Origin: Paragorgia papillata | Lineage: Eukaryota > Cnidaria > Anthozoa > Scleralcyonacea > Coralliidae | DNA length: 64,000 nt | Assembly: GCA_035771165.1 (NCBI GenBank) | Contig: JAWNZC010000123.1 | Span: forward strand, 372,001-436,000 | Reading direction: 5' to 3' | Part shown: positions 1-11,000 of the stretch, piece after piece | Numbering within the stretch: position 1 is the first letter of the stretch | How the letters are laid out: every line of letters begins with the position of its first letter | Made by a program: the position numbers and the translations under genes | The notes under the pieces: generated by a model | Told to the model about the DNA's origin: nothing | Databases searched by the model: none | What the model saw: the letters and a program-made list of their open reading frames with translations, nothing else

Positions 1-557
1 CCAGGTCTTGTAGTTGGAAGAATCTTTTCCATCTATATCCATAACAGTTTTGTCAAACATTTTCTTTAGGTTGGTGAGCCGGAATATTTCTTTGTCCCTG
101 ATTATTCTACCGTCTATAGCATACTTGCAAAATACATCAAAAGATTGGGCATACAATGGTTCTAGTCGTTCCCCTGTAGGTTCTGCTCTTGAAAGAAATC
201 TTGTATACTCCCTATGGCAGCTCGCATGATACTTTACCTCTATTGCAACACAATCTTTGTGTTCAATGTGATGAAGAATGGCATCATCTTTCTTGAGTCG
301 AGCAGCTTCTAATAACTGTCCACCATCAACCAATTCACACTGCACCAGAGGTTCATAAGATCTCTTGTGAGAATAGTCCTTCTTGTGTTTCTTTTTCCTG
401 CAGATAATGCAAATGGTGGGAAGGACATGAGATGATCTTGATGGTTGTTGATCAGATCCCAAACTTGAACGAAGAAACCGTCGTTTCTTTGTTGAAGGCT
501 CTACCTGCTCAGCTTTTTCACTGCACTGTAAGTCTGTTGATTCACAATCATCAGTTG
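1..557 (-). CDS. Cys/His-rich uncharacterised protein, internal exon (runs off left edge)
   Basis: The - strand is open from 557 down to base 1 with no stop (about 185 codons). It reads a basic linker ([11 protein letters not shown]), then [12 protein letters not shown], then a distal [16 protein letters not shown] segment. This gives a C-x2-C ... H-x2-C arrangement typical of a treble-clef or zinc-ribbon-like module. The acceptor is the TAG at 560-558. The exon starts with two bases that complete an Ala codon with the single G left by the exon ending at 3,049, so the two exons join in phase. I recognise the pattern from uncharacterised invertebrate proteins but cannot name a function. It could be a host gene or a domesticated or mobile-element gene. 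Confidence 0.55.
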
Positions 558-594
558 CTACACGTACAAACAGAAAAGAACAACACATTCTTAC

Positions 595-800
<206 letters not shown>

Positions 801-825
801 ACAGTACATATATATATATATATAT

Positions 826-889
826 AGTTCAATCTACAGACACGGTGTTTCGCTGTACAACAGCTCATCAGTGTAGCTTGGAACAATCT
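826..889 (-). ncRNA. Type I hammerhead ribozyme, array unit 1
   Basis: Read on the - strand. Stem I 5' strand is GUUC..CUACA. The core is CUGAUGAG. Stem II is CUGU-UGU-ACAG. Then comes CGAAA, a two-base-pair stem III (CA-CCG-UG), the cleavage triplet GUC, and the stem I 3' strand UGUAG..GAAC. The predicted cut is between bases 839 and 838. All invariant core bases (CUGANGA, GAAA, UH) are present. The very short stem III is typical of retroelement hammerheads that work best as dimers, which fits a tandem array. Confidence 0.88.
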
Positions 890-1134
890 GAATGAATTTC
901 ATCAATTACTTATACACATGCGATCAGCATGTATCACATGCGATCAACATGTTATACACATGTGACAGCCGCATGTGGGACAGCATCGGTGAAATATATT
1001 CAGATAGCGTGAAGTGCGCATGGGCCCAGAGTGCTCAAACTTCCACAAGGGCAGCGAGCGTTGCATTATCGCTAATAGGTACCCACGGCAACTTCACAGA
1101 GTGCTCAACAACACCGAAGTGAAGGAGCGTACAT

Positions 1135-1198
1135 AGTTCAATCTACAGACACGGTGTTTCGCTGTACAACAGCTCATCAGTGTAGCTTGGAACAATCT
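1135..1198 (-). ncRNA. Type I hammerhead ribozyme, array unit 2
   Basis: Same core, stem II and stem III as unit 1. Together with the ribozyme of the neighbouring 277-bp unit it would release a 277-nt monomer. Confidence 0.87.
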
Positions 1199-1411
1199 GA
1201 ATGAATTTCATCAATTACTTATACACATGCGATCGTCGGTGACAGCCGCATGTGGGACAGCATCGGTGAAATATATTCAGATAGCGTGAAGTGCGCATGG
1301 GCCCAGAGTGCTCAAACTTCCACAAGGGCAGTGAGCGTTGCATTATCGCTAATAGGTACCCACGGCAACTTCACAGAGTGCTCAACAACACCGAAGTGAA
1401 GGAGCGTACAT

Positions 1412-1475
1412 AGTTCAATCTACAGACACGGTGTTTCGCTGTACAACAGCTCATCAGTGTAGCTTGGAACAATCT
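1412..1475 (-). ncRNA. Type I hammerhead ribozyme, array unit 3
   Basis: Intact CUGAUGAG, CGAAA and GUC elements on the - strand, with no visible difference from unit 2. Confidence 0.87.
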
Positions 1476-1688
1476 GAATGAATTTCATCAATTACTTATA
1501 CACATGCGATCGTCGGTGACAGCCGCATGTGGGACAGCATCGGTGAAATATATTCAGATAGCGTGAAGTGCGCATGGGCCCAGAGTGCTCAAACTTCCAC
1601 AAGGGCAGTGAGCGTTGCATTATCGCTAATAGGTACCCACGGCAACTTCACAGAGTGCTCAACAACACCGAAGTGAAGGAGCGTACAT

Positions 1689-1752
1689 AGTTCAATCTAC
1701 AGACACGGTGTTTCGCTGTACAACAGCTCATCAGTGTAGCTTGGAACAATCT
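1689..1752 (-). ncRNA. Type I hammerhead ribozyme, array unit 4
   Basis: Intact ribozyme core on the - strand, as in units 2 and 3. Confidence 0.87.
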
Positions 1753-1965
1753 GAATGAATTTCATCAATTACTTATACACATGCGATCGTCGGTGACAGC
1801 CGCATGTGGGACAGCATCGGTGAAATATATTCAGATAGCGTGAAGTGCGCATGGGCCCAGAGTGCTCAAACTTCCACAAGGGCAGTGAGCGTTGCATTAT
1901 CGCTAATAGGTACCCACGGCAACTTCACAGAGTGCTCAACAACACCGAAGTGAAGGAGCGTACAT

Positions 1966-2029
1966 AGTTCAATCTACAGACACGGTGTTTCGCTGTACAA
2001 CAGCTCATCAGTGTAGCTTGGAACAATCT
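1966..2029 (-). ncRNA. Type I hammerhead ribozyme, array unit 5
   Basis: Intact ribozyme core. The unit itself is 5'-truncated (in the repeat's own orientation) at 2,164, where (TA)n begins. On the - strand it would be the first ribozyme transcribed. Confidence 0.86.
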
Positions 2030-2425
2030 GAATGAATTTCATCAATTACTTATACACATGCGATCGTCGGTGACAGCCGCATGTGGGACAGCATCGGTGA
2101 AATATATTCAGATAGCGTGAAGTGCGCATGGGCCCAGAGTGCTCAAACTTCCACAAGGGCAGTGATATATATATATATATATTAATTTACTGTCTAACAC
2201 CAGACATATATGTATATATATATTAATTTACTGTCTAACACCAGACAATTTTATTGTCCAACATCAGATGATTTTACTTGTCAAAGGGAAACCCCTCAGA
2301 TATCAATGGGTTAAAATGCTGAGTCACATTTACAAATTAATAAATAAAAAAAGACATGTGTCAAAATTACATAATTTTTATCTGACTGAAACAAACCTTA
2401 TGTGGTGTCTGTAACATTCCTGTCA

Positions 2426-2659
2426 TTAACCCATTTCTGGCTAAGCAACCTTTAATTTTTACTGGCTAATGCCAGATGATTTTATTCTGGCTAATGGTAG
2501 AGGATATTTTATTGAGCAAATGGAAGTGGCAGGTTAGGGTGGAATGGGTTACAAACTATCTGGCCTAAGCAGTTTTAACATTTTATTCTTGCTAATGCCA
2601 GATAATTCATTTAGCAGAGGGAAGGGGCTGGCCTAGGCAGGAATGGATCAATGGGTTAA
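2426..2659. mobile_element. Short MITE with TTAACCC-type inverted ends
   Basis: Begins TTAACCCATTTC and ends AATGGGTTAA. Inside are several copies of a CTGGCTAATGCCAGATGATTTTA-like motif. Similar elements with TTAAC...CTTT ends and an internal GTCTGGCGTTAG motif lie at 9,145 and 50,462. Autonomous partner unknown. Confidence 0.5.
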
Positions 2660-3048
2660 TCAAAGTATTGAGGTTTTAACACAAATGTTATCAAATTTAA
2701 TTTGGTTTGAATGCACTAAAAATTTACTTAAAATTTGGACAGCAGAGGCCCATATACAGTATGTACTGTCAATACTGACCAGCACTTATGCAAGGAAAAC
2801 AAGTTGAACTAGTGTGACTGGAAATTGGAAACTTAATGTGACTGGAAATTGCATGTTTATGATCTTCAAATGTTTGAATCAGATGAAGCAAAAAATATAA
2901 CATTACATTCTGCTCACACTGTGTATATAATATTATCATAGACCACAATTACAGTGTTGGGCAATGGGCAATACGACAAATCTTCAAACACATGCATATT
3001 GGACCAAGCATTCTAATAAGGTCCATTAATATCTAAATTTCTGCCTAC
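2660..3048. other. AT-rich intron sequence, nothing recognised
   Basis: Remainder of the - strand intron between the donor at 3,048 and the repeats. I see no ORF, RNA or repeat boundary here. Confidence 0.5.
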
Positions 3049-3578
3049 CTGCAAGGGAAGAGGCCTTTTCTTCTTGCTTCTTTTTAACTGCTCGTGCCTG
3101 TTTAGATGAATCGGTGAAATAATTGTAGCATTTGCGATGATAACCTCCGTCTTCTGGTATAGGGATTTAGTCTAGCCGACATGAAATGCCACAGTGATCA
3201 CGCACAAAACATCTTGCAATTTCAGCCTGAGTTCCTACCAAATCTTTCCAAATCCCAACACAACGCAAGTATGTAGACCAGGTTGTCTGTTTGAAAGGCC
3301 TAATATCACCAGTAGTATCTGGAAGATGGGCAAAACATCGAATATTCGATGTCTTCAAAGTCGATGAATTCATGGCGACCGACTTCCCACTTTCCGCCAT
3401 TCTTGTCAAACGAGAGCCATGCAGCCAGTGTTTGTACCAAGTATGTGGACCAGGTTGACTCTTTAAACAATTTAATATCACCAATAGTATCAGGTACATG
3501 CGTACAACATTGAAAACTTGATTTATTTATCGTTACTCGGTGGTCAGAACTCATAATATAACGACAATCTGGAACCAT
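3049..3578 (-). CDS. Cys/His-rich uncharacterised protein, upstream exon (disrupted)
   Basis: ATG at 3,578 (MVPDCRYIMSSDHRV). A segment with D-T-x-G-D-I-[KR]-x-F-K-x-[ST]-T-W-S-T-Y-L occurs twice (about 3,490-3,428 and 3,330-3,265), an internal tandem duplication of about 160 bp. The second copy continues to IARCFVRDHCG and then, past an in-frame TAA near 3,167, to GYHRKCYNYFTDSSKQAR. That last part is another H-x3-C-type zinc-site fragment. The exon ends at a GT donor (3,048-3,047) in a phase that fits the exon at 557. The duplication and stop suggest a damaged copy or an unrecognised splice. Same gene as the 1-557 exon. Confidence 0.45.
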
Positions 3579-3949
3579 TGGAAAACACTAGATCAGATCG
3601 ATCTAAATCTGATGAATAAGCAGTTTTTCTTGTTTGGGTCAATGTTATCTAGTATTTCCATTTTACCTCGGGGCTGAATTTCATTAATAAATTTAGCGAT
3701 AATACCCAAACAAGACACATGGGAACGGTAATAATAGTTTATAATAATACTTTATCGTAACTGTAATAGGGTTTTTAAGTCCTGCCGTTCTAGGGATCAC
3801 AAAACTACAAGCCAGAGATGGACGTCCTATGGTCTATTTCATGAAAGGGCTCTGGGGACGAGAATGGTTTAGCAAAGGTTTAGCACAGCTAGAGGCGACC
3901 TCGTACCCAGTTCCCCGAGCCAAATTATAAATGGCGTCAGCTTTGTTGT

Positions 3950-4015
3950 ATTTTTAGTTGAAAAAGTTTAACCACAATTTCGACCAAAAACACAACAAAG
4001 CTGACGCCATTAGTC
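3950..4015. repeat. Inverted repeat (hairpin) upstream of HARBI1
   Basis: ATGGCGTCAGCTTTGTTGT is followed about 30 bp later by its reverse complement. It sits in the 5' flank of the Harbinger transposase, whose ATG is at 4,041. Confidence 0.7.
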
Positions 4016-4040
4016 ATGTAGTAAGCATCGTTTTTGAACT

Positions 4041-5046
4041 ATGGTAACATGCAAGGGACTTCAATCTGTTAGAGAAGCTCTTTTACTCGCATTTCACGAA
4101 AAAGTCATCGACGAATATGAATTTTGATGACACAGAGTGCCGGACTGAATTACGGTTTGCTAAGAAAGACTTGGATAACCTCGCTGAAGCTCTTGAAATT
4201 CCTGAGAAATTTGTTTGCCGTCAGCGAACTGTGTGCAGTGGAATGGAAGGGCTGTGAATAATGCTAAAACGACTTGCCTTTCCATGTCGTTACACTGATG
4301 TTGTCTCAAGATTTGGAAGAGGTCCTCCCGAGTTGTGTCTTATTTTCAATACCGTTGTTGACCATGTTTATGATTTGCATAACCATCGTCTTCTAGATTG
4401 GGATCAGCCTATGCTACAGCCACAGAAATTGCAAGAATACGCTGCTGCAATTCACCAACGTGGTGCTCCTTTGTCGAACTGCTTTGGCTTTGTCGATGGA
4501 ACTCTACGCCAAGTTTCAAGACCTGATAAAAATCAGAAGATCCTCTACAACGGGCATAAGAGGATGCATGGAATCAAGTTCCAGAGTGTGGTGACAACAA
4601 ATGGAATGATTGCCAACATGCAGGGTCCCTATGAGGGAAGAAAACATGATAGCGCAATGCTATATGAATCTAACATGCTGACTGATTTGAGACGTGTTGC
4701 TTGGGTGAATGGCCAACCATTTTGTATATACGGAGACCCAGCATACCCTTTAAGTGTCCATCTTCAAACTCCCTAAAGAAGAGCAGCTCTGAATGATGAG
4801 ATGGTCATGTATAACAAGGCAATGAGTGAAGTCCGAGTCTCAGTCGAGTGGGTATTTGGTAACATTGTCAATTATTATAAATTCATTGATTTTAAGAAAC
4901 AGCTTAAGGTTGCATGGCCTTAGCCCGGTTGGTAAGCTTTATTTAGTTTGTGCTTTGCTCGAAAACGCAAGAACTTGCCTTTATGGAAACATTGTATCCC
5001 AGTTCCTTTATTTAACACCTCCTACCCTACAACAGTACTTTCAGTA
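4041..5046 (+). pseudogene. HARBI1-type (PIF/Harbinger) transposase, decayed
   Basis: DDE-superfamily nuclease of PIF/Harbinger transposons. The N-terminal stretch starts at ATG 4,041. The core has NCFGFVDGTLRQVSRP (first Asp) and YNGHKRMHGIKFQ, then NMQGPYEGRKHDSAML, IYGDPAYPL (second Asp) and RVSVEWVFGN (Glu region). Breaks: a one-base frameshift near 4,122, a TGA near 4,256, a TAA at 4,774-4,776 and a further frameshift near 4,915. The C-terminal VCALLENARTCLYGN is readable only in another frame. Its usual partner, a Myb-like gene, lies downstream on the opposite strand. Confidence 0.85.
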
Positions 5047-5422
5047 GATTGGTGTTTAAGAATTTAATTACTGTAAATTATTTGATCAATGCATTTCTTT
5101 GAAGTATTCATGATGAATTCATCTGCTTTTATTTATAGAATTGAAATATATTAATATAATTTATGAATATGAATATTTATTGAATCCACTGTAAAAAAAT
5201 TAGCATGTACAATAATTAATTAAATATATGGCAATTTATATTGTACCTTTTAACTTGTTTTAACAAAATTGTACCAATAAATAATAAGTCATATTAACAC
5301 ATGAACATCAATAACTCAAATGTATTTTACAACAAATAAAATCATAATTTCAACATTAGTGAATGTGACTACAAATTTCAACATTAATGACACTGAAATG
5401 AAAGATAGGTCATATAAAAACA
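5047..5422. other. AT-rich spacer between converging Harbinger genes
   Basis: Low-complexity AT-rich sequence holding the presumed 3' ends of the two convergent element genes. Nothing else recognised. Confidence 0.5.
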
Positions 5423-5502
5423 TTAATGCTCCTTCTTTAAATTACTCAGTTGCTGTAGAGCTGCCGACATTTGCTGCTGCATCACCAAGAATTGCTGCTG
5501 CT

Positions 5503-5581
<79 letters not shown>

Positions 5582-6241
5582 CTGTTGCATTTGTAATAGC
5601 ATCTGCTTCTGCGTTATTTTCATATGCTGTTTTTTCATTAGTTCCAATTATTCTTTTTTCTGCTCTAACTCCTTTTCTCTCAGCATCTTTTCTTCAACTC
5701 CTTTTTCCCGCAGCCATTGAAGTGTATCTGATGACGATCTTCTCTGAACAGGTACCTTCTTGTTTAAATCATCAGATCCATCCTGGTCCATGGCATCACG
5801 GTGTCTCTTTCTTGTTTGCCCAAACCCCTCCATAGCCTTGTCCCGCATATCCATTGCCTTCTTCCTGTCTTCTTCATTCACTTCCTTCTTCTTCTCATTC
5901 TCCACCTCACACTTTTTTTTAGTTGCATGTGCAATTTCTATTAGGTCTTCTAAAAGCAGCTCAGTTTCAGTTGGCTCTTTCCCTGCCCCACCACTTTCCT
6001 TCTTTTCTCCTGAGTTTTTTTACTTGTACTTTTTAACCAGGATCCCATATCCGTCTCTTACAGACCTTGCTGTCACATCAAACTCAGGGTAGCAGTTTAA
6101 GCTTGAAGCAACAGTCTGCCAAGCTGCTCCCCTCTCTCTGCTTCCAAACTTGTTGTAGTAAACCCCCTCAGCTGCAATCTCCCTAAGCATCATTTCATCT
6201 TTGTCTGATGTCCATGACATTACTGCCCTAGAATGGCACAT
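5423..6241 (-). pseudogene. Harbinger-associated Myb/SANT-like protein with polyQ tail
   Basis: Reads MCHSRAVMSWTSDKDEMM, then GSRERGAAWQTVASSLN and ARSVRDGYGILVKKYK, a Myb/SANT trihelix-like DNA-binding domain of the kind encoded beside HARBI1. A charged coiled-coil region follows, then a glutamine run of about 35 residues (5,490-5,590) encoded by CAG/CAA. One reading frame is kept throughout but is interrupted by two TAA codons, near 6,019 and near 5,650. The Myb-like partner normally works with the transposase for DNA binding and nuclear import. Confidence 0.75.
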
Positions 6242-7540
6242 AGGAAGGGTAAATACTAATGAATTAAAACATGCAATAAGAAATTATTTCAGGAGACTAC
6301 TTTGTCAAAGATGAGTTGCAGAGGGGTTTTCACTGCAAAATAGTTATATACATAACTTACATTTCAAAAAAAGGAAAAAAATAGGCCTAAGGCCCTAAGC
6401 ATAAAAACTCTACAATACATCTACTGTTATAAAGCCATGCAGTAATTAGGATCACCAATTGCAATAACTAACTCAATTGTTTTATCCTAATTTCTTTTCA
6501 CTGCACAAATTGTATATGTCAGATAAATTGCCTGATGTAGTACATTGAATGTTGGCCAGTACAGTTTATCTTACAGTATACCTAATCCCTACTAAGAAAT
6601 AGTAAAATTTTATTCTTTTTATAGTGTGACAACATTTTGCTTAAATCAGCTTCCCTTTTCTGTGTGTCTTGACTGTCTTCTGACATGTCTTTGTTTTAAG
6701 GTCTTTGTTTTAATATAAAGTACCTAAATTTGTAAGACAAAGAATGACTGAATGTTAGTTTTTTGCTTAGTTTTTGCAAGAGTGCGAAACTTTAGTAAAA
6801 ATTAAAAGCAGGTTTATAATTATTACAAAAAGGTTTCTGTTTTATACATAATGTAGAAAATATTTTTCGCTACAAAACGTTGTATGTTTACTTTGATAGA
6901 AACAAGTGATGGCCAAATATACATTGTTGACTTCCATATAAATATTGCTAAATGAAATTATTATGAAAATGTCTTACCTTTTACTTGTTTTTAGTTCTTT
7001 TTTAATTGACGTTCCCACCAGTACGTGAAAACAAGGCAAATGGCGTCCTGAACTTGACGAGCCCGACGTTGTGTCAAAGGCCGGAAGTGAAATGTTGCTA
7101 GTTTCAGTCCTAATCGCGCGTTTTCACCTGGTCTTGACGTCCGCGTCGCGTTTGCTAAAACTCCCTAATGACCGAGCGACGAGCCAACCGACCGATGTTC
7201 GGATGGACGGTTCGACCAATGGACTGACGTCAGACTGAGCAAACAAACAACCTACGTACCTAATTACCTACCTACATATATACCTAAACATTTATTACAC
7301 TGATATATTTTTTTTGACTAAAACTTCAGTATTTTATTAACCGCCTGATTACCAGTCTATACATGCCTACATATACCTGGCTTTTTTTACCGTTTCGGAC
7401 AATTGCTTTTTGGATTATCTTGCTATTCTGACACCAACTTTTCTATTTCCAAACACTATTATCTTCTTATCTGAGTGTGCATCTTCATGATGCTATGGTG
7501 CGTTGGTTGAAGTGTAACTGACAATTGTTTTGTTTTCTAG
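6242..7540. other. Non-coding flank of the Harbinger element and RNF213 intron
   Basis: AT-rich. A possible right terminus of the Harbinger element lies near 7,150-7,163 (TTTGCTAAAACTCCC before TAA), weakly mirrored by AGGGTTTTTAAG near 3,768; this pairing is uncertain. 7,165-7,290 has degenerate short repeats (GACCGACC, CTACCTAC). A pyrimidine-rich tract and TTTTCTAG at 7,534-7,540 form the acceptor for the first visible RNF213 exon. Confidence 0.4.
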
Positions 7541-7735
7541 TCCTCATCCGTACATATTCTTCAACCAAGACCACCACTGCATGACATTTCTTGGCTTTCT
7601 ACTCAGCGCAAATGGCGATCTACTGAACCCTGTCAACAAGGAAGTCTTGGAACCACAGTTAATGAATTCGACATTGAGAGGACAGTTGAAGGTTCAAGGG
7701 GTTGATTTTGATAAAAACTACGAGACTTGGGACAG
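7541..7735 (+). CDS. RNF213: RNF213 exon 1 of window: pre-AAA segment
   Basis: Encodes PHPYIFFNQDHHCMTFLGF ... GDLLNPVNKEVLE, the stretch just before the first AAA+ module seen here. Acceptor TTTTCTAG at 7,540, donor GACAG|GTTAGT. Ends two bases into an Arg codon. Confidence 0.85.
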
Positions 7736-8028
7736 GTTAGTGTTTTAATTCATGGCATTTTTTTAGCAATAAATATAAGATCGTGAATCCAAACTATCAC
7801 CCAGGTGGGCTAGCCCTAGTAAGAAGGGCTGCATTTTATGTTGCATTTTCATGGGAATTTTCAAACCCTTCTTGCTAGTGCGTACAATAGGACCAGGCTT
7901 CTTGAGCGCTGTTTACATTGAAAACATCCAGCCCGATCCTATAGGGTCGAGAGATGGAGTAGTTAATAGCGAGGAGGGATGGCCCTTCTGTAATACCAAA
8001 ATATATTTTACACCGCGGATTTGACTGT

Positions 8029-8087
<59 letters not shown>

Positions 8088-11000
8088 GTTGCCGTGGGTA
8101 CCTATTAGCGATAATGCAACGCTCACTACCCTTGTGGAAGTTTGAGCACTCTGGGCCCATGCGCACTTCACGCTATCTGAATGTACTTCACCGATGCTGT
8201 CCCACATGCGGTTGTCACAGACAATCGCATGTGTATAAGTAATTGATGAAATTCATTCAGATTGTTCCAAGCTACACTGATGAGCTGTTGTACAGCGAAA
8301 CACCGTGTCTGTAGATTGAACTATATATATATATATATATATATATGTAATATTTATAAACCGCGCAGGAGGGCTTTATATATATATATATATATGTAAT
8401 ATTTATAAACCGCGCAGGAGGGCTTTATCGGATATAAAACACGAGGCGATAGCCGAGTGTTTTAGAGCCGATAAAGCCCGCACTGCAAGATTTTTAAATG
8501 GCTTCTAAAAAGAATCACTTCATACGTTCATTGGCGTAGTAATTTTGAAAATTAAGCTTATCTCAGCCGTTAAAAACGAGCGAGAAACTTAGAGCGAGTC
8601 TATATCACATATATAGATCCGATACGCTCATGATTTTTCTTTGTGTTTTCCTCATGAATTATTAATGAATTTTAGAAATATATATATATATATATTCATT
8701 ATACAGTCAAATCCGCGGTGTAAAATATATTTTTAAGCGGCCATCTTTATGAATACGGTGTATGTTTTATTTAATATCCTTTATTGACAGGATGACACGT
8801 ATTACGAACTTGTGTCGTGTAATGGGAATTGACTTCTTGTACGATCCGGATCCAACCTACGAACTCACCACTGACAATGTCGAAAAGATTCTTGCTATTC
8901 ATATGCGATTCAGGTAAATTGGATTACAGCGCTTTAAAGTGCTTATAAACCCAAATGTGATTTTACTGATATGGATTATATGTAACGTCAATAGTTGAAT
9001 GCTAGAATATTTTTTGTTTTGAACTTATATTTGTTGTTATATTGATGTTTGTATTCCCAAGATGGTAATTAAGATGCCGTCAAAGTAGGCATAATTTCCA
9101 TACACAATGTTCTGTTACAGGAGAAATATTACCCAATTCACATGTTAACACTTTGAGGCCTGGACCTCTCCCTGTGTTGAATAAAATCGTCTGGCGTTAG
9201 CCAAGAATAAAATACTAAAGACTCGTCGTCAGGCTTTAAAGTGTTGATGGTATACTTGAATAGTACATTCTCGATTTTATTTTATTTTTACTCAAATCTT
9301 CAAGCAACTTATTATATATGAAAAGGAAGAAAGAAACAGAAATGCCTACATTGATGTCGCCTTCATGACCATTTTGGAAATACAAATCTCAATATGACAA
9401 TAAATAGAAGTTCAAATAAAAATACATTTTGGCACAAAATTATTTATGATACATATACTGTATTAATTCATACCAGGCAGCCTAGTCCCAAGTTCTCTCT
9501 CTTTGCTGTTTTAATATTCGCTATTATATGTTATTATATTCCCATGAATGTTATATTCCCTATGCCCCAGCGCTGCGAGAGAGAGCTTAGCAGATTTCAG
9601 TAAAATGGTCCCTGATTTTCAAGTAGTGGGCCCTGGTCACAAGGCCAACCTAGTACGCTTAAAAGAAGAAATAATGCTGCAAAAACAAAAGATGAGTAAT
9701 TTTGATTTGATTTTAATTTTGATTTTATTACTTGTTCCAACTTGACCTCGTTTTTCCATTAACACCACTTGACCTTTACATATACTTGAGTTATGACCGT
9801 GTGTCTTTAATATTGATAATTCGTGTTTGCAAAATTTTGCAATTTTGATGTATTTCGCATTGGGTAATGCCGTGTGTATTTAACTTAAGAGTGGTAATTT
9901 ATTACGATGAGTATTTTTACGAAGTATAGAAAATATTAAAGGTGATGATCATGAACTCGTTAATGTAGGTGAACTGCTGGACTTCGAAGAACGAATTTAT
10001 TGACTTATCGGCCGCTTAATTAAAGCACCTATCTTGAATTGCTAGTTATTAAAGCGTGCTTATTTAAAAATTAGATATGGTTTTCTTTCCTATTGAAGGT
10101 ATGTCATGCGTAAACAATTTGTGTGTTTTAACCTTGTCAAGTATTAAATACTGCCATCTTAAAAATACTGAAATTTGCCGGGCGTTATGGAGCGCCTTGA
10201 GCGGTGTCAATCTCATCGTATACGCGCTTGCTTCAGATCGATGGGATTAGGCTGCATACAATACCTTATTTGGGTTTATGCCCTTTTTGTAACAGAAAGT
10301 GCCCTTTTTATGATAAAACCTGTTTCAAGTGTCCTTTTGAAGTGCCACCCGTGAACAAAGTGCCCTTTTGAAGCTGTGCCCCTCCAAGATCAACTTGCTT
10401 CCAACGGCACTGGCCTAAGCTGTTGTTGCCTGAGTATCCATATAATTGCTACGATTGCCGCGATAGCTCAAAAATTAACTCGGCAATCGCAACGATCAAC
10501 AATCGTATCACTGTTTCCATATGATCGTAACCTGAGTATCAGGCGTTATTCTCGTCAAGTGGAGGCGAGGCAGGCGGGCGAGCGAGAAGACGAGAAATAA
10601 AGCCTGATACAATTCTTTACCTGGCCGCTTTCCAACCCAAATGAATTTTCTGAATTTCCTATCGACGAAGCTTTAATCGCACTGTTGAGTGGCTAGCACT
10701 CGTTGAGGTTTAGTTTATGATCGGTATGATATTCAAACCATTGTATATGGCGTGTAATGACGCGAACTGTCGTAGACATTGTTTCTCAACCATTTTGTGC
10801 TTTTGAGTTGTTGTTCCTCTGTGTTGAAGAGGCTTATTTTATCGTCCTGTAATCTCTTGCTATTATACATTAAATAAATATTCCAACATTTGGTGGCAGC
10901 GGTCATAGCTGAGAAAGAAAGAAGCCTCGAAACAGAAGTAGAGGAACTTACCCAACGTCTTAAGGAAATGGAGGAAGAAATGCGAGGTCGGACGCCGTCC

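Larger units (their letters stand above)
826..2164 (-). repeat. Tandem array of five hammerhead-ribozyme repeats (retrozyme-like)
   Basis: Units begin at 826, 1135, 1412, 1689 and 1966. The first period is 309 bp, the next three are 277 bp, and the last unit is cut at 2,164. The three 277-bp units look nearly identical. The first carries a 32-bp expansion around a repeated CACATGCGATC motif. On the - strand each unit contains a complete hammerhead core. The array is bounded on both sides by (TA)n. Known family: animal retrozymes are tandem 170-400 bp repeats with type I hammerheads that give small circular RNAs. The match in unit length and ribozyme type is my inference. The array lies in sense orientation in the intron of the - strand gene (exons at 3,049 and 557). 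Confidence 0.85.
8000..8735. mobile_element. Nested repeat cluster bounded by inverted repeats
   Basis: AATATATTTTACACCGCGG (about 8,001) and its reverse complement (about 8,710-8,735) bracket a cluster containing (TA)n, a hammerhead repeat (8,086-8,322), a twice-repeated TTATAAACCGCGCAGGAGG unit (8,350 and 8,400) and a hairpin arm ACACGAGGCGATAGCCGAGTG. A piece near 8,640-8,690 recurs inverted at 30,258-30,318. The outer element probably had a (TA)n centre that received later insertions. Confidence 0.6.

Noticed and set aside
4041..6241. In-frame TAA/TGA codons in the Harbinger genes as a sign of stop-codon reassignment
   Set aside because: RNF213 and hAT frames nearby use normal stops, and the Harbinger genes also contain frameshifts, so ordinary decay explains them.
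9571..9695. Possible RNF213 exon (RESLADFSKMVPDFQVV)
   Set aside because: Its length and phase do not fit between exons 2 and 3, which already join in phase. It may be part of something else.
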